Source: Agrilactobacillus yilanensis (GTDB lineage Bacteria > Bacillota > Bacilli > Lactobacillales > Lactobacillaceae). From it: 64,000 bases of DNA. The stretch spans positions 24,837 to 88,836 of the forward strand of contig NZ_RHOY01000014.1 of the NCBI RefSeq assembly GCF_003946725.1, in the 5' to 3' direction. The position numbers were made by a program, and so were the translations under genes. Shown one piece after another: positions 1 through 9,137 of this stretch. Under the pieces are notes generated by a model that ran no database searches, was not told the origin of the DNA, and saw nothing but the letters and a program-made list of their open reading frames with translations. Positions within the stretch are counted from its first letter, which is position 1. Each line of letters opens with the position of its first letter.

Positions 1-897
1 CACAAGTCGCCATTGACTTAACGGCTGATATTGCCCGGATTGGGCCGCATAGCTATGGATGCCCGCACTAATTGCCCGGGTATCATTGCCATAGCCTTGT
101 ACCACACCGATAGCGCCATTCATGATGCCCTTATTATGGGTCACGGCCCGGTTAATATCTAATTGAGCAAATTCGGTGGCTGCAACGATTCTTTGAGCGA
201 CTGTTTGCCCAGATAAGTGCCCCCGGGTTAAAGCAGTAACTGGCAGTTTTAACGTGACTGTTGTCAAATCTTCTAAGGCATGGTTGGACAAAATGGCTAG
301 TAATGGTGGTTGCTGCAGCCACTGGCTTGCCGCCTGGGCTACTGCTTCACAAATACTATTGACCATATTTGCGCCCATTGCGGCTTTTGTATCTACTAAT
401 AGTTCCAATTTTAAGAAATCTTGACCGACAATGGTCACTTTTTGTTGCCGTAAACCGCCCCCACGCTTAAGGATAGAGGGGTAGGCCGAAGCCGCTATTG
501 CTTGAATTTCATCTGCTTTAGTTTTTAACAGCTGGGCTTTTGTTTCAATGTCACTGACGTGGTCAAATACAATTTGGCCGATTAAACCGCCGCGTTTGGC
601 AGTCACTTGAAAGCCACCCCATTGACGCACTAATTTGGCACTGTTATTCGCTGCAGCAATAACGGAGGGCTCTTCGGTAACCAGGGGGATCTGATAGCAT
701 GTGCCGTTAATTAAAACGTCTTGTACAACGCCTTCTGGCAACGCATATTGGGTTATTTGATTTTCTACCATGTTTGCCGCAATTTCAGCAGGAATTGGCT
801 GGTTTTTCAGCATTAATTCGTAGCTTTGGGTGTCTAGATCCCCGCTTGCTTTTAAGGCGTCTAAGCGTTGTTCTCGGCTCAATTGATAAAATTTCAC
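1..897 (-). CDS. mvaA: Hydroxymethylglutaryl-CoA reductase, class II (partial, cut by left edge)
   Basis: Reduces HMG-CoA to mevalonate in the isoprenoid pathway (family knowledge). The gene starts at GTG (895-897) with GAGAGG about ten bases upstream; the ATG inside that spacer is out of frame. It runs off the window after 299 codons, while the family is usually about 420-430 residues, so roughly the last third is not visible. Seen blocks typical of the family are TEEPSVIAAA, AAMGANMVN and GIMNGAIGVVQGYGNDTRA. The gene lies downstream of the thiolase that supplies acetoacetyl-CoA on the same strand. A type A palindromic repeat occupies the gap between the two genes. Confidence 0.93.
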   Translation of the reverse strand, partial: MKFYQLSREQRLDALKASGDLDTQSYELMLKNQPIPAEIAANMVENQITQYALPEGVVQDVLINGTCYQIPLVTEEPSVIAAANNSAKLVRQWGGFQVTAKRGGLIGQIVFDHVSDIETKAQLLKTKADEIQAIAASAYPSILKRGGGLRQQKVTIVGQDFLKLELLVDTKAAMGANMVNSICEAVAQAASQWLQQPPLLAILSNHALEDLTTVTLKLPVTALTRGHLSGQTVAQRIVAATEFAQLDINRAVTHNKGIMNGAIGVVQGYGNDTRAISAGIHSYAAQSGQYQPLSQWRLV

Positions 898-936
898 AGG
901 GTGCCATCCTCTCTTGATGTTTTTTAGTTGGGGGTT

Positions 937-1052
937 GAAACGCGCTTACTAGAGCAAAGCTCTCACCTAACTACAAATCTCTTGTGTGTCTGGCGACACC
1001 CTGCAAGATTCTAGGTTATACGCGAAGGCAACCCTTGAGGCTTCATGCTCTG
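937..1052 (-). repeat. Type A palindromic intergenic repeat, copy A3
   Basis: Reverse-complement copy of the repeat found twice near 25.6-25.9 kb. About 75 bases (from the GCGC next to ACTAGAGCAAAGCTCT through GATTCTAGGTTA) match almost base for base. The distal end carries about 14 extra bases. It sits between the thiolase and HMG-CoA reductase genes, and its end overlaps the last codons and stop of the thiolase gene. It contains the small hairpin AGAGC-AAA-GCTCT and a longer imperfect hairpin. Confidence 0.85.
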
Positions 1053-2221
1053 GTAATTTTCATGGCGACGCCTAATCCACCGCCGATGCATAATGAGGCG
1101 ATGCCGGTGGTTTTGTTCAGGCGTTCTAATTGATATAACAAGGTGGTTAAGACGCGGGCGCCGGATGCGCCTAAGGGATGGCCTAATGCAATAGCGCCTC
1201 CGGCAACGTTAACTTTATCCAAAGGTAATTTTAGATCTCTAGCTACTGCAACGGATTGTGCCGCAAAGGCTTCGTTGATTTCAAACAGATCAATGTCTGC
1301 TTGGGTTAAATGCTGATTTTTCAAGAGTCGATCAATGGCTAATACTGGGGAATAGCCCATGATTGAGGGGTCCAGGCCTACTTCTGAGAAGCCGTCAATC
1401 GTTGCTAAATATGGAATATGCTGGGCTTTGGCTTGTGCTTCAGTCATCAAGATTAATGCCGCTGCACCATCATTTAACCCCGAGGCATTCCCAGCTGTAA
1501 CGGTGCCTTCTGCTTGAAAAGTCGGTTTCAATTGGCTCAAAATATCGGTATTGGTTGCTGGACGAATGGCTTCGTCTTTGCGATAAGTCGTCGTTTTCCC
1601 TTTTTTATCGGTTAACGTCACTGGAATAATTTCAGCATCAAACCAGCCGTTTTCAGTAGCTTGCGCCGCCCGTTGCTGAGATAGCGCCGCGTAATCATCT
1701 TGTGTTTGTCGATCAACTTTAAATTCAGTGGCTACTTTTTCAGCGGTAACGCCCATGGGTTGATTTGAAAAGCTGTCTATCAAACCATCATGTTCTAAGC
1801 TATCCACAAAATTCACATTACCTAAAGTATGCCCAAAACGTAGATCCGCTAAAAATGGTGCCCGAGACATGCTTTCTGTACCACCGACTAAGACAACCTC
1901 TGCATCCCCCATGGCAATGGCACTTTGGCCTAAACGAACGGCTTTTAAACCGGAACCACAGACTTCATTAATGGTCATCGCTGTACTCGTCACGGATAGC
2001 CCAGCACCTAGTCCAATTTGGCGTGCAATATTTTGGCCAGAACCCGCTTGCAGCACATTACCAAAAATGGTGTGATCTACTTTGCCTGGCGCAATGCCAC
2101 TGGCTTGAATCGCTGCTTTAGCCGCAATAACGCCCAGCTCTTTGGCGGATAGTTTCATAAACTGACCACCTAGCTTACCGATCGGTGTTCGCTTAGCACT
2201 CACAATTACAACTTTATCCAT
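1043..2221 (-). CDS. Acetyl-CoA C-acetyltransferase (thiolase)
   Basis: Condenses two acetyl-CoA to acetoacetyl-CoA, the first step of the mevalonate pathway (family knowledge). The start is taken at ATG 2221, preceded by GTGAGG, giving 392 residues, the usual thiolase length; a longer frame adds ten residues without a binding site. The acylated Cys88 (NEVCGSG), His348 (GHPLGASG) and Cys378 (CIGGG) are all present, so the enzyme should be active. It probably shares a transcript with the downstream HMG-CoA reductase. The stop codon lies within or at the edge of a type A repeat. Confidence 0.95.
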   Translation of the reverse strand: MDKVVIVSAKRTPIGKLGGQFMKLSAKELGVIAAKAAIQASGIAPGKVDHTIFGNVLQAGSGQNIARQIGLGAGLSVTSTAMTINEVCGSGLKAVRLGQSAIAMGDAEVVLVGGTESMSRAPFLADLRFGHTLGNVNFVDSLEHDGLIDSFSNQPMGVTAEKVATEFKVDRQTQDDYAALSQQRAAQATENGWFDAEIIPVTLTDKKGKTTTYRKDEAIRPATNTDILSQLKPTFQAEGTVTAGNASGLNDGAAALILMTEAQAKAQHIPYLATIDGFSEVGLDPSIMGYSPVLAIDRLLKNQHLTQADIDLFEINEAFAAQSVAVARDLKLPLDKVNVAGGAIALGHPLGASGARVLTTLLYQLERLNKTTGIASLCIGGGLGVAMKITRA

Positions 2222-2354
2222 AGTTACCTCACTTATATATTTATCAATCAATTATTGTATTTACTTATTAATTGTCATTATAATCATAACTAACACTGGA
2301 TGCGACAAATTCCATAAACCCTTAAGAAATATCTAAAAAGGCAGGTTGTTAATT

Positions 2355-2645
2355 ATGCGTGTATTAGATTTTTTAGCATTAATCCGAACTTTGCAACGAC
2401 AAACTCATTTTTACTATGAAATAGACCGTACGCACTATCTTCCGATTGTGGCCTATGAGCTAGTTGCGGACAAATTATGCTTGCTAGTGGATGCCAAACA
2501 GCATCCCCGTCAACAATGGGAGATTTTTGTCTTACTGCAAAAAAAAGAGCTACTGTCTCACCTTCTTTATGTTAAAGATGATAAACAGCAGCTACAACCA
2601 ATCTTTGGTTTTCGTTTCGAAAACGGCAAAGCTTTATTAAAATAA
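2355..2645 (+). CDS. Small protein of unknown function
   Basis: Not recognised. The reading frame has an ATG at 2355 with AGGCAGG about ten bases upstream; a TTG three codons earlier (2346) is less likely. The product is about 96 residues, has no signal peptide or membrane segment, and begins MRVLDFLALI, followed by alternating charged and hydrophobic stretches that suggest a small alpha/beta fold. Its TAA ends at base 2645 and the convergent galU stop starts at 2646, so the two genes meet with no spacer. Confidence 0.6.
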   Translation: MRVLDFLALIRTLQRQTHFYYEIDRTHYLPIVAYELVADKLCLLVDAKQHPRQQWEIFVLLQKKELLSHLLYVKDDKQQLQPIFGFRFENGKALLK

Positions 2646-3524
2646 TTATTTCAATGTTTTTGCTAATTCTTTTAAATATGCTTTTAGTTGATCTTTAACT
2701 TCGGGATGTTGCAAGCCGTATTCAATCGAGGTTTGTAAGTAACCAAATTTATTACCCACATCATAACGCCGGCCCTTAAATTCATGGGCGAAAACGCGTT
2801 GGGTTTTGTTTAGCGTATTAATGGCATCCGTTAATTGGATTTCATTCCCCGCACCTGGTTTTTGGGTATCCAAAATATTAAAGATTTCTGGTGTCAGCAA
2901 ATAACGGCCGATGATTGCCAAGTCACTAGGCGCTTTGTCAACCTCAGGCTTTTCTACAAAGCTCTCCACGTTATACAAATCATCTTTCATCTTACCGCTA
3001 GGTGCAATAACCCCATACTTGCTGACTTCTTGATGCGGTACTTTCATAACGGCTAATGTAGACGCATGTGTTTCATTGTAATCATTGATTAATTGCTGTG
3101 TCAACGGTACTTTATCTTCCATCAAATCGTCGCCTAGCATCACGACAAAAGGTTCATCGGCGACAAAAGATTTTGCCAAATGTACCGCGTCCCCTAAGCC
3201 TTTTGGATAAGATTGACGGATGAAGTAAAGATTGACCCCTAGATTTGTTGTTTCTTCAACTAATTTTAATAATTTTGTTTTATGTTTTGCGGTTAAATTC
3301 TGTTCCAATTCTGGCGCAGAATCGAAATGATCTTCGATAGGTCGTTTGGCCTTGCCAGTAATGATCAAAATATCTTCAATACCTGAAGCTTTAGCCTCTT
3401 CTACGATAAATTGAATTGTTGGCTTGTCAACGATTGGCAGCATTTCTTTAGCCATTGCTTTAGTTGCTGGTAAAAATCTTGTGCCTAACCCAGCAGCAGG
3501 AATAACTGCTTTACGTACTTTCAT
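2646..3524 (-). CDS. galU: UTP-glucose-1-phosphate uridylyltransferase
   Basis: Makes UDP-glucose from UTP and glucose-1-phosphate for cell-wall glycans, teichoic acid decoration and exopolysaccharide. The 292 residues match the bacterial family length. The N-terminal nucleotide-binding signature is visible ([13 protein letters not shown], then [10 protein letters not shown]), as are EIQLTDAI and GRRYDVGNK further on. The ATG start at 3524 has AGAGGG nine bases upstream. It is transcribed alone and its stop abuts that of the unknown convergent gene. Confidence 0.96.
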   Translation of the reverse strand: MKVRKAVIPAAGLGTRFLPATKAMAKEMLPIVDKPTIQFIVEEAKASGIEDILIITGKAKRPIEDHFDSAPELEQNLTAKHKTKLLKLVEETTNLGVNLYFIRQSYPKGLGDAVHLAKSFVADEPFVVMLGDDLMEDKVPLTQQLINDYNETHASTLAVMKVPHQEVSKYGVIAPSGKMKDDLYNVESFVEKPEVDKAPSDLAIIGRYLLTPEIFNILDTQKPGAGNEIQLTDAINTLNKTQRVFAHEFKGRRYDVGNKFGYLQTSIEYGLQHPEVKDQLKAYLKELAKTLK

Positions 3525-3635
3525 GTATTAAAACCCTCTTTAATAGTTATTTATATTACATCATAGCATTTCTAGGCTGAACTTTGTATACGTTTTAGTG
3601 GTAAAACCCTGAACATTTTGTGAATTCTTAACAAA

Positions 3636-4592
3636 TTATAATTTTCTTTTTATTTTTATCAGACTACTAGATAGTTCATTCAATTGACGCACCTCAATAG
3701 GGCCATTGTAATATTCCTCAATGACCGCATTCAAAACTGCACCAAACATAAAAATCATTGAAATCATATTCAGCCAAAATAACATGATGACGAAGATACC
3801 TAATGTGCCATAAGATGTCCAGCTGCCGAAATGATCAATATAAAATGAGAAACCTTGAGAGATTGCCAACCAGCCGGCCGATGTCAAAACGGTTCCTGGT
3901 AGTGCACTCAGCAGTTTAACTTTAGCATTCGGTAAAATAAAATAGGCCAGCCATAGCGCAATAAAAATAACACCCCCGGCAATCGGCCACTTCCAACGGA
4001 CAAATGTGTCTAAAATAGTTGTTGGTAAATTAAAAATCGGCAGCAGCCATTCCAATAGTCTCTGACCAAAAATAAACGCCATAAAGATAGCAAATAAAAT
4101 TAAAATAAAGCCTAAAGTGAATAAAAAGGCAATGCCCCGCTTAATAATTGCATTTACCACAGCGATTTCGCCGTACTGCGGCTGAATTTGATAGGCACGA
4201 TTGACCGATTGCCATAAAATATTAATCCCCCGACTTGCCCCCCAAAGTGCGGTAATCGCCCCGATGGACAGTAATCTACCAGAACTATTGGTCAGTAGAC
4301 TTTTTATAATGGGCAAAATATTTTTTGAGATTTCTTCAGGCATCGCAAAATGGATATACGAAACAACCGAATTCACATTCAAATTCAGTAAGGGTAACAA
4401 ATTTCCTACAAAGATAATCAGCGGGAAAAATGAAAATAAAATGTAATAAGTAATGACTTTAGCGTTATTACTAACTTCGGCAACACTAGTTCTGGCAGCC
4501 ACGGCTAAAATGAACGCTTTAACCGCTTCAAACCACCGTTTCACTTTTTCAAAAAATTGCATAAACTTCTCTTTCTTTGAGACCACTTTCAA
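3636..4592 (-). CDS. YihY/BrkB family inner membrane protein
   Basis: Polytopic membrane protein of the YihY/BrkB family, of poorly known function; it is not shown to be a ribonuclease despite the old RNase BN label. The protein has about six hydrophobic segments and family stretches such as ITYYILFSFFPLIIF near the N-terminus, ALWGASRGIN, and the SYGTLGIFVIMLFWLNM region near the C-terminus. Start uncertain: the frame opens with TTG at 4592 (AAGG just upstream), while ATG at 4562 would give 308 residues and better matches family N-termini. Confidence 0.9.
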   Translation of the reverse strand: MKVVSKKEKFMQFFEKVKRWFEAVKAFILAVAARTSVAEVSNNAKVITYYILFSFFPLIIFVGNLLPLLNLNVNSVVSYIHFAMPEEISKNILPIIKSLLTNSSGRLLSIGAITALWGASRGINILWQSVNRAYQIQPQYGEIAVVNAIIKRGIAFLFTLGFILILFAIFMAFIFGQRLLEWLLPIFNLPTTILDTFVRWKWPIAGGVIFIALWLAYFILPNAKVKLLSALPGTVLTSAGWLAISQGFSFYIDHFGSWTSYGTLGIFVIMLFWLNMISMIFMFGAVLNAVIEEYYNGPIEVRQLNELSSSLIKIKRKL

Positions 4593-4656
4593 CTTGCCTT
4601 ATCATACACGAACAAATAAAACCAGACAAGTAATCCAGTGCCCCCTAAAAGATATA

Positions 4657-4702
4657 GCAAAAAGCAACCGGTCAAAATTAACGTTGACGCAGTTGCTTTT
4701 AT
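4657..4702 (-). terminator. Rho-independent terminator after map
   Basis: On the minus strand AAAAGCAAC pairs with GTTGCTTTT, with an inner GTCAA/TTGAC stem, followed by a T-rich tail. It lies about 50 bases after the map stop codon. Confidence 0.8.
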
Positions 4703-4750
4703 TTTGGGTTAACATGCACCAAAAAGCCGATCTTTGGTCATATTCTTATT

Positions 4751-5539
4751 TTAGAGATACTTTGCATCAAACTCTGGATCTTGAGAAGTTAAAATCTTAG
4801 GCCCCTCTTTGGTAACCGCCAGCGTATGCTCGTATTGACAAGACGGTGTGCCATCGCCTGAAACGTAATATTCCCAGTTGTCCTTCATTACCTTCGTCTT
4901 AATTTGCCAAGTGCCTAAGTTAACCATTGGTTCAATCGTAATGGTCATGCCTTCTTTTAAACGTAAGCCCTTACCAGCTTCGCCATAATGTGGTACATTA
5001 GGCGCTTCATGCATGGTTGGTTGAATCCCGTGGCCGATTAGTTCCCGAACATCCCCCATGCCGTTTTCAGTTTCAACATATTCCTGAATGGCATGGCCGA
5101 TATCCCCAATACGATTACCAATAATCGCCTGATCAATCCCTAAATATAAAGCTTTATGGGTCACTTCCATTAAATGTTTAATTTCTGGTGAGACTTCTCC
5201 AACGGCGTAGGCCCAGCAAGAATCACTTTGATAACCATCTAATGAAACAGTCATATCTACCTTAACAATATCGCCATTGCGCAAAATCAAATCTTTTCTT
5301 GGTGTTGCATGCGCAACTTCATCATTGACACAAACACAAGTCGCATATTTGTAACCTTCAAATCCCTTTTCCGAAGGGACACCACCGTGATCTGTAATAT
5401 ATTTATCAGCAAATGCTTCAATTTCCCAGCTGGAAATACCAGGTTTAATTATTTTCTGTAAATGCTGATGCACAGCTGCTAATAAGGCACCGGAACGCCG
5501 CATGCCTTCAATTTCTCTAGGTGACTTTAAAGTAATCAA
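4751..5539 (-). CDS. map: Type I methionyl aminopeptidase
   Basis: Removes the initiator methionine from nascent proteins in the cytosol; a dinuclear metal enzyme. 262 residues. Metal-ligand blocks are all present: VDMTVSLDG, SDSCWAYAVG, the histidine block GHGIQPTMHEAPNVPHYG, TITIEPMV and YEHTLAVT. Start: the only sensible initiation codon is TTG (5537-5539), seven bases after GGAGG. It is followed by a strong terminator and appears monocistronic, divergent from the flavodoxin gene. Confidence 0.96.
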   Translation of the reverse strand: MITLKSPREIEGMRRSGALLAAVHQHLQKIIKPGISSWEIEAFADKYITDHGGVPSEKGFEGYKYATCVCVNDEVAHATPRKDLILRNGDIVKVDMTVSLDGYQSDSCWAYAVGEVSPEIKHLMEVTHKALYLGIDQAIIGNRIGDIGHAIQEYVETENGMGDVRELIGHGIQPTMHEAPNVPHYGEAGKGLRLKEGMTITIEPMVNLGTWQIKTKVMKDNWEYYVSGDGTPSCQYEHTLAVTKEGPKILTSQDPEFDAKYL

Positions 5540-5638
5540 AATAATACCTCCGCTACGATTTCTTCTACCAATTCATTATAAACTTTTTTTAAGAAAGCAC
5601 CAACTTAGCCATTCTGCTATCGCTCTTTGATGAATTTT

Positions 5639-5647
5639 TGCTATAAT
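5639..5647 (+). promoter_or_regulatory. Extended -10 promoter of flavodoxin gene
   Basis: TGCTATAAT: an ideal TATAAT (5642-5647) with the TGN extension and a poor -35 region, about 35 bases before the flavodoxin ATG. Confidence 0.55.
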
Positions 5648-5682
5648 GACACATAATAACTATTTTGGAGGAAACAACTATT

Positions 5683-6132
5683 ATGGCTAGTGCAAAAATT
5701 GTATATGCTAGTATGACCGGCAATAATGAAGAAATCGCCGGCATCGTCGAAGAAGCTTTTGAAGATCTTGGCGTTGATGTAGATTCCGTTGAAATTTCAC
5801 AAGCTGACGCTGAAGAATTAGAAGACGTCGATATTTGCGTTGTATCCACTTACACTTACGGTGATGGTGAACTACCAGATGAAGCCGTTGACTTTTTTGA
5901 AGATCTAAAAGAAGAAGATCTCTCCGGTAAAATTTATGGCTGCTGTGGCTCTGGTGATACTTTTTATGATGATTTTGGTAAGGCGGTTGATGCCTTTGCA
6001 GCTGCTTTTGAAGCAACTGGTGCTACTAAAGGCGCCGATGTTGTCAAAGTCGACTTAGCACCTGAAGAAGCCGATATCCAAAAGCTGGAAAACTTTGTAA
6101 AGCAATTGGTGGCCGCGCAACAAAACCGATAG
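5683..6132 (+). CDS. Flavodoxin
   Basis: Short-chain FMN electron carrier of about 149 residues. The start is ATG 5683, which follows TGGAGGAAAC; the TTG further upstream lies within that Shine-Dalgarno. The phosphate-binding loop SMTGNNEEIA is seen near residue 10, then the isoalloxazine loops STYTYGDGELPD and GSGDTFYDDFGKAVD. The protein is very acidic, as usual for flavodoxins. Three bases after its stop a GtrA-family gene begins, so the two are probably cotranscribed. Redox partners are not evident here. Confidence 0.95.
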   Translation: MASAKIVYASMTGNNEEIAGIVEEAFEDLGVDVDSVEISQADAEELEDVDICVVSTYTYGDGELPDEAVDFFEDLKEEDLSGKIYGCCGSGDTFYDDFGKAVDAFAAAFEATGATKGADVVKVDLAPEEADIQKLENFVKQLVAAQQNR

Positions 6133-6135
6133 ATT

Positions 6136-6612
6136 ATGGATATTATAAAGAAATATTGTAAAAAGCATCGGAATTTTTTGATGTATATGGTCTTTGGCTT
6201 TTTGGCGTCCCTAGTCAATATTTTTTCTTACTGGTTTTTTGGGCATTTAGTACATATGCCCTATTTATTTGCGAACTCTTTAGCTTGGCTAGTCTCTGTA
6301 CTCTTTAGTTTTTTCAGTAATAAATCCTGGGTTTTTAATAGTGAATACTCCACACTACGAGAATTTCTAAAAGAATTCGTTTCTTTTATGCTTTCTCGAA
6401 TTGTTTCTTTTTTTGCGGACAATTTTATTATGATTTTAGGTATCACTATTTTAGGTTGGCCAAGTCTGTGGGTCAAAATTCTAGACCAATTACTCGTCGG
6501 CCTCCTGAATTATGGCACCAGTGTTTTAGTTTTTAACCACGAAAACAAAAAGATGCAAGCAGCTTTAAAACGTTCTAAAGAACGGCTCAATGGCTTACGT
6601 AATAACAAATAA
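6136..6612 (+). CDS. GtrA family membrane protein
   Basis: 158 residues with four predicted transmembrane helices, typical of GtrA-like proteins that assist flipping of lipid-linked sugars or act in polysaccharide modification (family inference). Seen: the N-terminal block YMVFGFLASLVNIFSYWFF and NSLAWLVSVLFSFFSNKSWVF, the classic GtrA signature with the NK(S/x)WVF motif. The tail is basic. It follows flavodoxin by three bases and is closed by a strong bidirectional terminator. Confidence 0.88.
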   Translation: MDIIKKYCKKHRNFLMYMVFGFLASLVNIFSYWFFGHLVHMPYLFANSLAWLVSVLFSFFSNKSWVFNSEYSTLREFLKEFVSFMLSRIVSFFADNFIMILGITILGWPSLWVKILDQLLVGLLNYGTSVLVFNHENKKMQAALKRSKERLNGLRNNK

Positions 6613-6654
6613 AGCGTTTATAGACCGGCATGCGGCTCACTGAAGCGCCACGCA

Positions 6655-6694
6655 TAAAAAAACTAGACCCGTCGTTAAAGGTCTAGTTTTTTTT
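6655..6694. terminator. Bidirectional Rho-independent terminator
   Basis: ACTAGACC pairs with GGTCTAGT, flanked by A7 on one side and T8 on the other. It serves the flavodoxin-gtrA unit (+) and the convergent hydrolase operon (-). Confidence 0.92.
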
Positions 6695-6737
6695 ATGCGC
6701 TTTTGTTTATATCCACCGCCAATAAATAAAGATAGGC

Positions 6738-7748
6738 TTATTTCAAATTCTTTTTAAAGAACTCACTAAATTTAGCAAATGGAATTAAATTCATTTGATC
6801 ATATAAATCTGTATGGGTCGCACCCGGCACAATAACTAGTTCTTTAGGTTCATTCAATCGATTAAATGATTCTTCTGCCATATAGCGAGAATGTGCCTTT
6901 TCACCGGTTACGATCAAAACTGGCCGTGGTGAGATTTGATCAATGTGGGCCTGCAATGCAAAATTGTAATAACTAAGCGGTGTCGTTGCGGTCCACGCTG
7001 CAGCTGAGTTGACTGATCTTGGATGGAAAGCTCGACCACGATAGTAATTAAAGAATTCTGTAGTTACCGGGTCGGCATCTGCTGGTAAATCACCGCTGAA
7101 TAATTTATCGGATTGTATCGGTTGATCCTGAGCATCAAAAGGTAATTCATGCAAACCACCTGCTGCTTGTCCATTCTCGGCATCAGCCCAACGTTGGTCC
7201 GCAAGGAATTGTTTTTCAACACGCCGTTGATGCGCCGTTTTAGAATGATTTAGTCCAGACCACATGGAGTCTGCCATATCATACATCACAGAAGTCGCCA
7301 CAGCTTTGATGCGAACGTCGACTGAAGCCGCCGTTAGCACATGGCTGCCCAAACCGCAGATACCAATGGCTCCAATATTTTCACGGTCCACAAAGTCTTG
7401 TAAGCCGATAAAATCAACGGCTGCAGAGAAGTCTTCTACAAAAATATCTGGGGAGGCAACATTGCGGGCTGAACCCGAACTTTCTCCCGTAGTGGATTGA
7501 TCAAACGCCAATGTAACAAAGCCTTGTTCCGCTAATGTTTGTGCATATAAGCCGCTTGACTGTTCCTTAACGGCACCAAAAGGCCCAGAAATAACAATTG
7601 CCGCATATTTTTTATGCGCCTCAAAATCTAACGGTAAGTATAGATGACCCGCTAAGTTAAAGCCATAGCGATTGTTAAACCGTACATTTTGGACGTCTAT
7701 TTCAGGATTGATCTTAAAAACTCGTGTATCATTTGCTAATTTACTCAT
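6738..7748 (-). CDS. Alpha/beta hydrolase, dienelactone hydrolase-like
   Basis: Alpha/beta hydrolase fold protein of about 336 residues, similar to the YcjY/dienelactone hydrolase group; substrate unknown. Start ATG 7748 is chosen because the upstream in-frame ATG is part of the GGAG Shine-Dalgarno. The nucleophile elbow reads GICGLGSH, with Cys at the nucleophile position instead of Ser; downstream are VLIVTGEKAHS (acid region) and PGATHTDLYD (catalytic His). Last gene of a three-gene operon (acyltransferase, SDR, hydrolase) divergent from a LysR regulator. Confidence 0.88.
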   Translation of the reverse strand: MSKLANDTRVFKINPEIDVQNVRFNNRYGFNLAGHLYLPLDFEAHKKYAAIVISGPFGAVKEQSSGLYAQTLAEQGFVTLAFDQSTTGESSGSARNVASPDIFVEDFSAAVDFIGLQDFVDRENIGAIGICGLGSHVLTAASVDVRIKAVATSVMYDMADSMWSGLNHSKTAHQRRVEKQFLADQRWADAENGQAAGGLHELPFDAQDQPIQSDKLFSGDLPADADPVTTEFFNYYRGRAFHPRSVNSAAAWTATTPLSYYNFALQAHIDQISPRPVLIVTGEKAHSRYMAEESFNRLNEPKELVIVPGATHTDLYDQMNLIPFAKFSEFFKKNLK

Positions 7749-7775
7749 TATTGGAATCTCCATTCATTTATTGAT

Positions 7776-8510
7776 TTAAACACTCTGTTGGATCGGTCGA
7801 ATAATCATTTCATTTACATCTATGTTATCTGGCTGATTAATTGCAAAGGCAACGGCTTCGGCAATATGAATTGGCGCAATACCAATCGTGTTTTCTGTTT
7901 CAATCTCAGCCTGCCGCTCTTTTTCGTTAGGAATCGAGTTATATAATTCAGTATGCACCGCCCCTGGAGAAACGATGGTTGTCCGAATATGATTTTTCTG
8001 TTGCTCTTGTCTTAAACCTTCCATGATGGCACGTACGGCAAACTTTGAACCGTTGTACACGGCATATTTAGGCACAACAACGTGTCCAGCAACAGAATCC
8101 GTCGCTAAAATATGTCCGGATTGTTGTTTGATCATCGTCGGTAGTACGGCTGAAATACCGTTGAGCACCCCCATAACGTTGACTTCTAAAATCTTGCGCC
8201 ATTCCTCAGGATCAGCATCCACCAACGCATTCACTGGCATTATCCCAGCATTATTATAAAGTACATCAATCCGATTAAACTTGCTTAAGGCTACGTCAAT
8301 CAACGCCTGAACTTCGTTAAGCTTCGTAACGTCAACTTGTTGCACAATGATCTGTTCATCCGGGAATTCTGCTCTCAGCGCATTCAAACGCTGGATCCGT
8401 CGTGCACCGATAACGAGCTTTGCATGCTGTTTAGCTAACACCCGGACGGTCTCAGCACCAATACCACTGGAAGCGCCTGTAATTACAATAACTTTATCTT
8501 TAGTATTCAC
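7776..8510 (-). CDS. Short-chain dehydrogenase/reductase (SDR)
   Basis: NAD(P)-dependent oxidoreductase of the classical SDR family, 244 residues, cytosolic. Seen: cofactor motif TGASSGIGAE near residue 12, NNAGIM, catalytic serine in TDSVAGH and the YxxxK pair in YNGSK. Substrate unknown. The start is GTG (8508-8510) with AAGGA upstream. It follows the acyltransferase gene by 16 bases and precedes the hydrolase by 27, so the three form one operon probably controlled by the divergent LysR protein. Confidence 0.93.
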   Translation of the reverse strand: MNTKDKVIVITGASSGIGAETVRVLAKQHAKLVIGARRIQRLNALRAEFPDEQIIVQQVDVTKLNEVQALIDVALSKFNRIDVLYNNAGIMPVNALVDADPEEWRKILEVNVMGVLNGISAVLPTMIKQQSGHILATDSVAGHVVVPKYAVYNGSKFAVRAIMEGLRQEQQKNHIRTTIVSPGAVHTELYNSIPNEKERQAEIETENTIGIAPIHIAEAVAFAINQPDNIDVNEMIIRPIQQSV

Positions 8511-8526
8511 TTTATGATTGTCCTTT

Positions 8527-9024
8527 CTAATGACTATTAATGATTGTATTTGCTGAAACTTTTGAATTTACAATTGTCCCAGCTGTGATAATTGAATTTT
8601 CACCAATCGTTACGTCTGGTTGAATAATAACGCGGCTGCCAATTTTTACATGATCTTTAATAATAATTGGGGCTGTCCAGCGTTCAGGCTCTTTTTGTCT
8701 ATTAAATCGAAAACTTGATGTTAATAGCATTGCACCAGAATCAATTTCGACGTAATTGCCAATAATAATGAAGTTAAAATCTGATAACGTGACATTAGAA
8801 TTTATTAGCACATGATGCCCAATGCTTATATTTCTACCAAGCTCCGTATAAAAAGGTGGTCGAATCATAGTCCCTTCAGCTAATGGCCTACCGATAATCT
8901 CATTAAGCAGCTGTTTTATTTCAGCATGACCCTGTCTTGTTGTATTCAAATGCCTTAGTAAACGTTGATTTTGTTCAATCAAACGTGCGTCAGCTTTAAG
9001 TGCGATGTCTTGTGTATTGATCAC
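8527..9024 (-). CDS. Hexapeptide-repeat acyltransferase-like protein (short)
   Basis: Left-handed beta-helix protein related to maltose/galactoside O-acetyltransferases, 165 residues from GTG 9024 (GGGAG five bases upstream). Hexapeptide repeats are visible from GRNISIGHHVLIN onward (IIGNYVEIDSGA, IIKDHVKIGSRVIIQPDV, TIGENSIITAGTIV). Compared with typical O-acetyltransferases the catalytic-His loop (usually a GHPIH-like segment) is replaced by TSSFRFNRQKEP, and the C-terminus stops before the usual AGNPAR segment. Activity is therefore doubtful. First gene of the operon divergent from lysR. Confidence 0.8.
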   Translation of the reverse strand: MINTQDIALKADARLIEQNQRLLRHLNTTRQGHAEIKQLLNEIIGRPLAEGTMIRPPFYTELGRNISIGHHVLINSNVTLSDFNFIIIGNYVEIDSGAMLLTSSFRFNRQKEPERWTAPIIIKDHVKIGSRVIIQPDVTIGENSIITAGTIVNSKVSANTIINSH

Positions 9025-9137
9025 GATCACTCCCTTCACAACTGAACGATATTTAGTATAGTCCCCCTTGTACTACCTGTGAAATACTTATAAAATATCA
9101 TGTATCATAGCTTTTAATTATGACTGGAGGGTATACG

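Noticed and set aside
4453..4800. Plus-strand 115-codon frame opposite the BrkB-like and map genes
   Set aside because: It overlaps the map terminator and two well-supported genes on the minus strand and has no recognisable domain.
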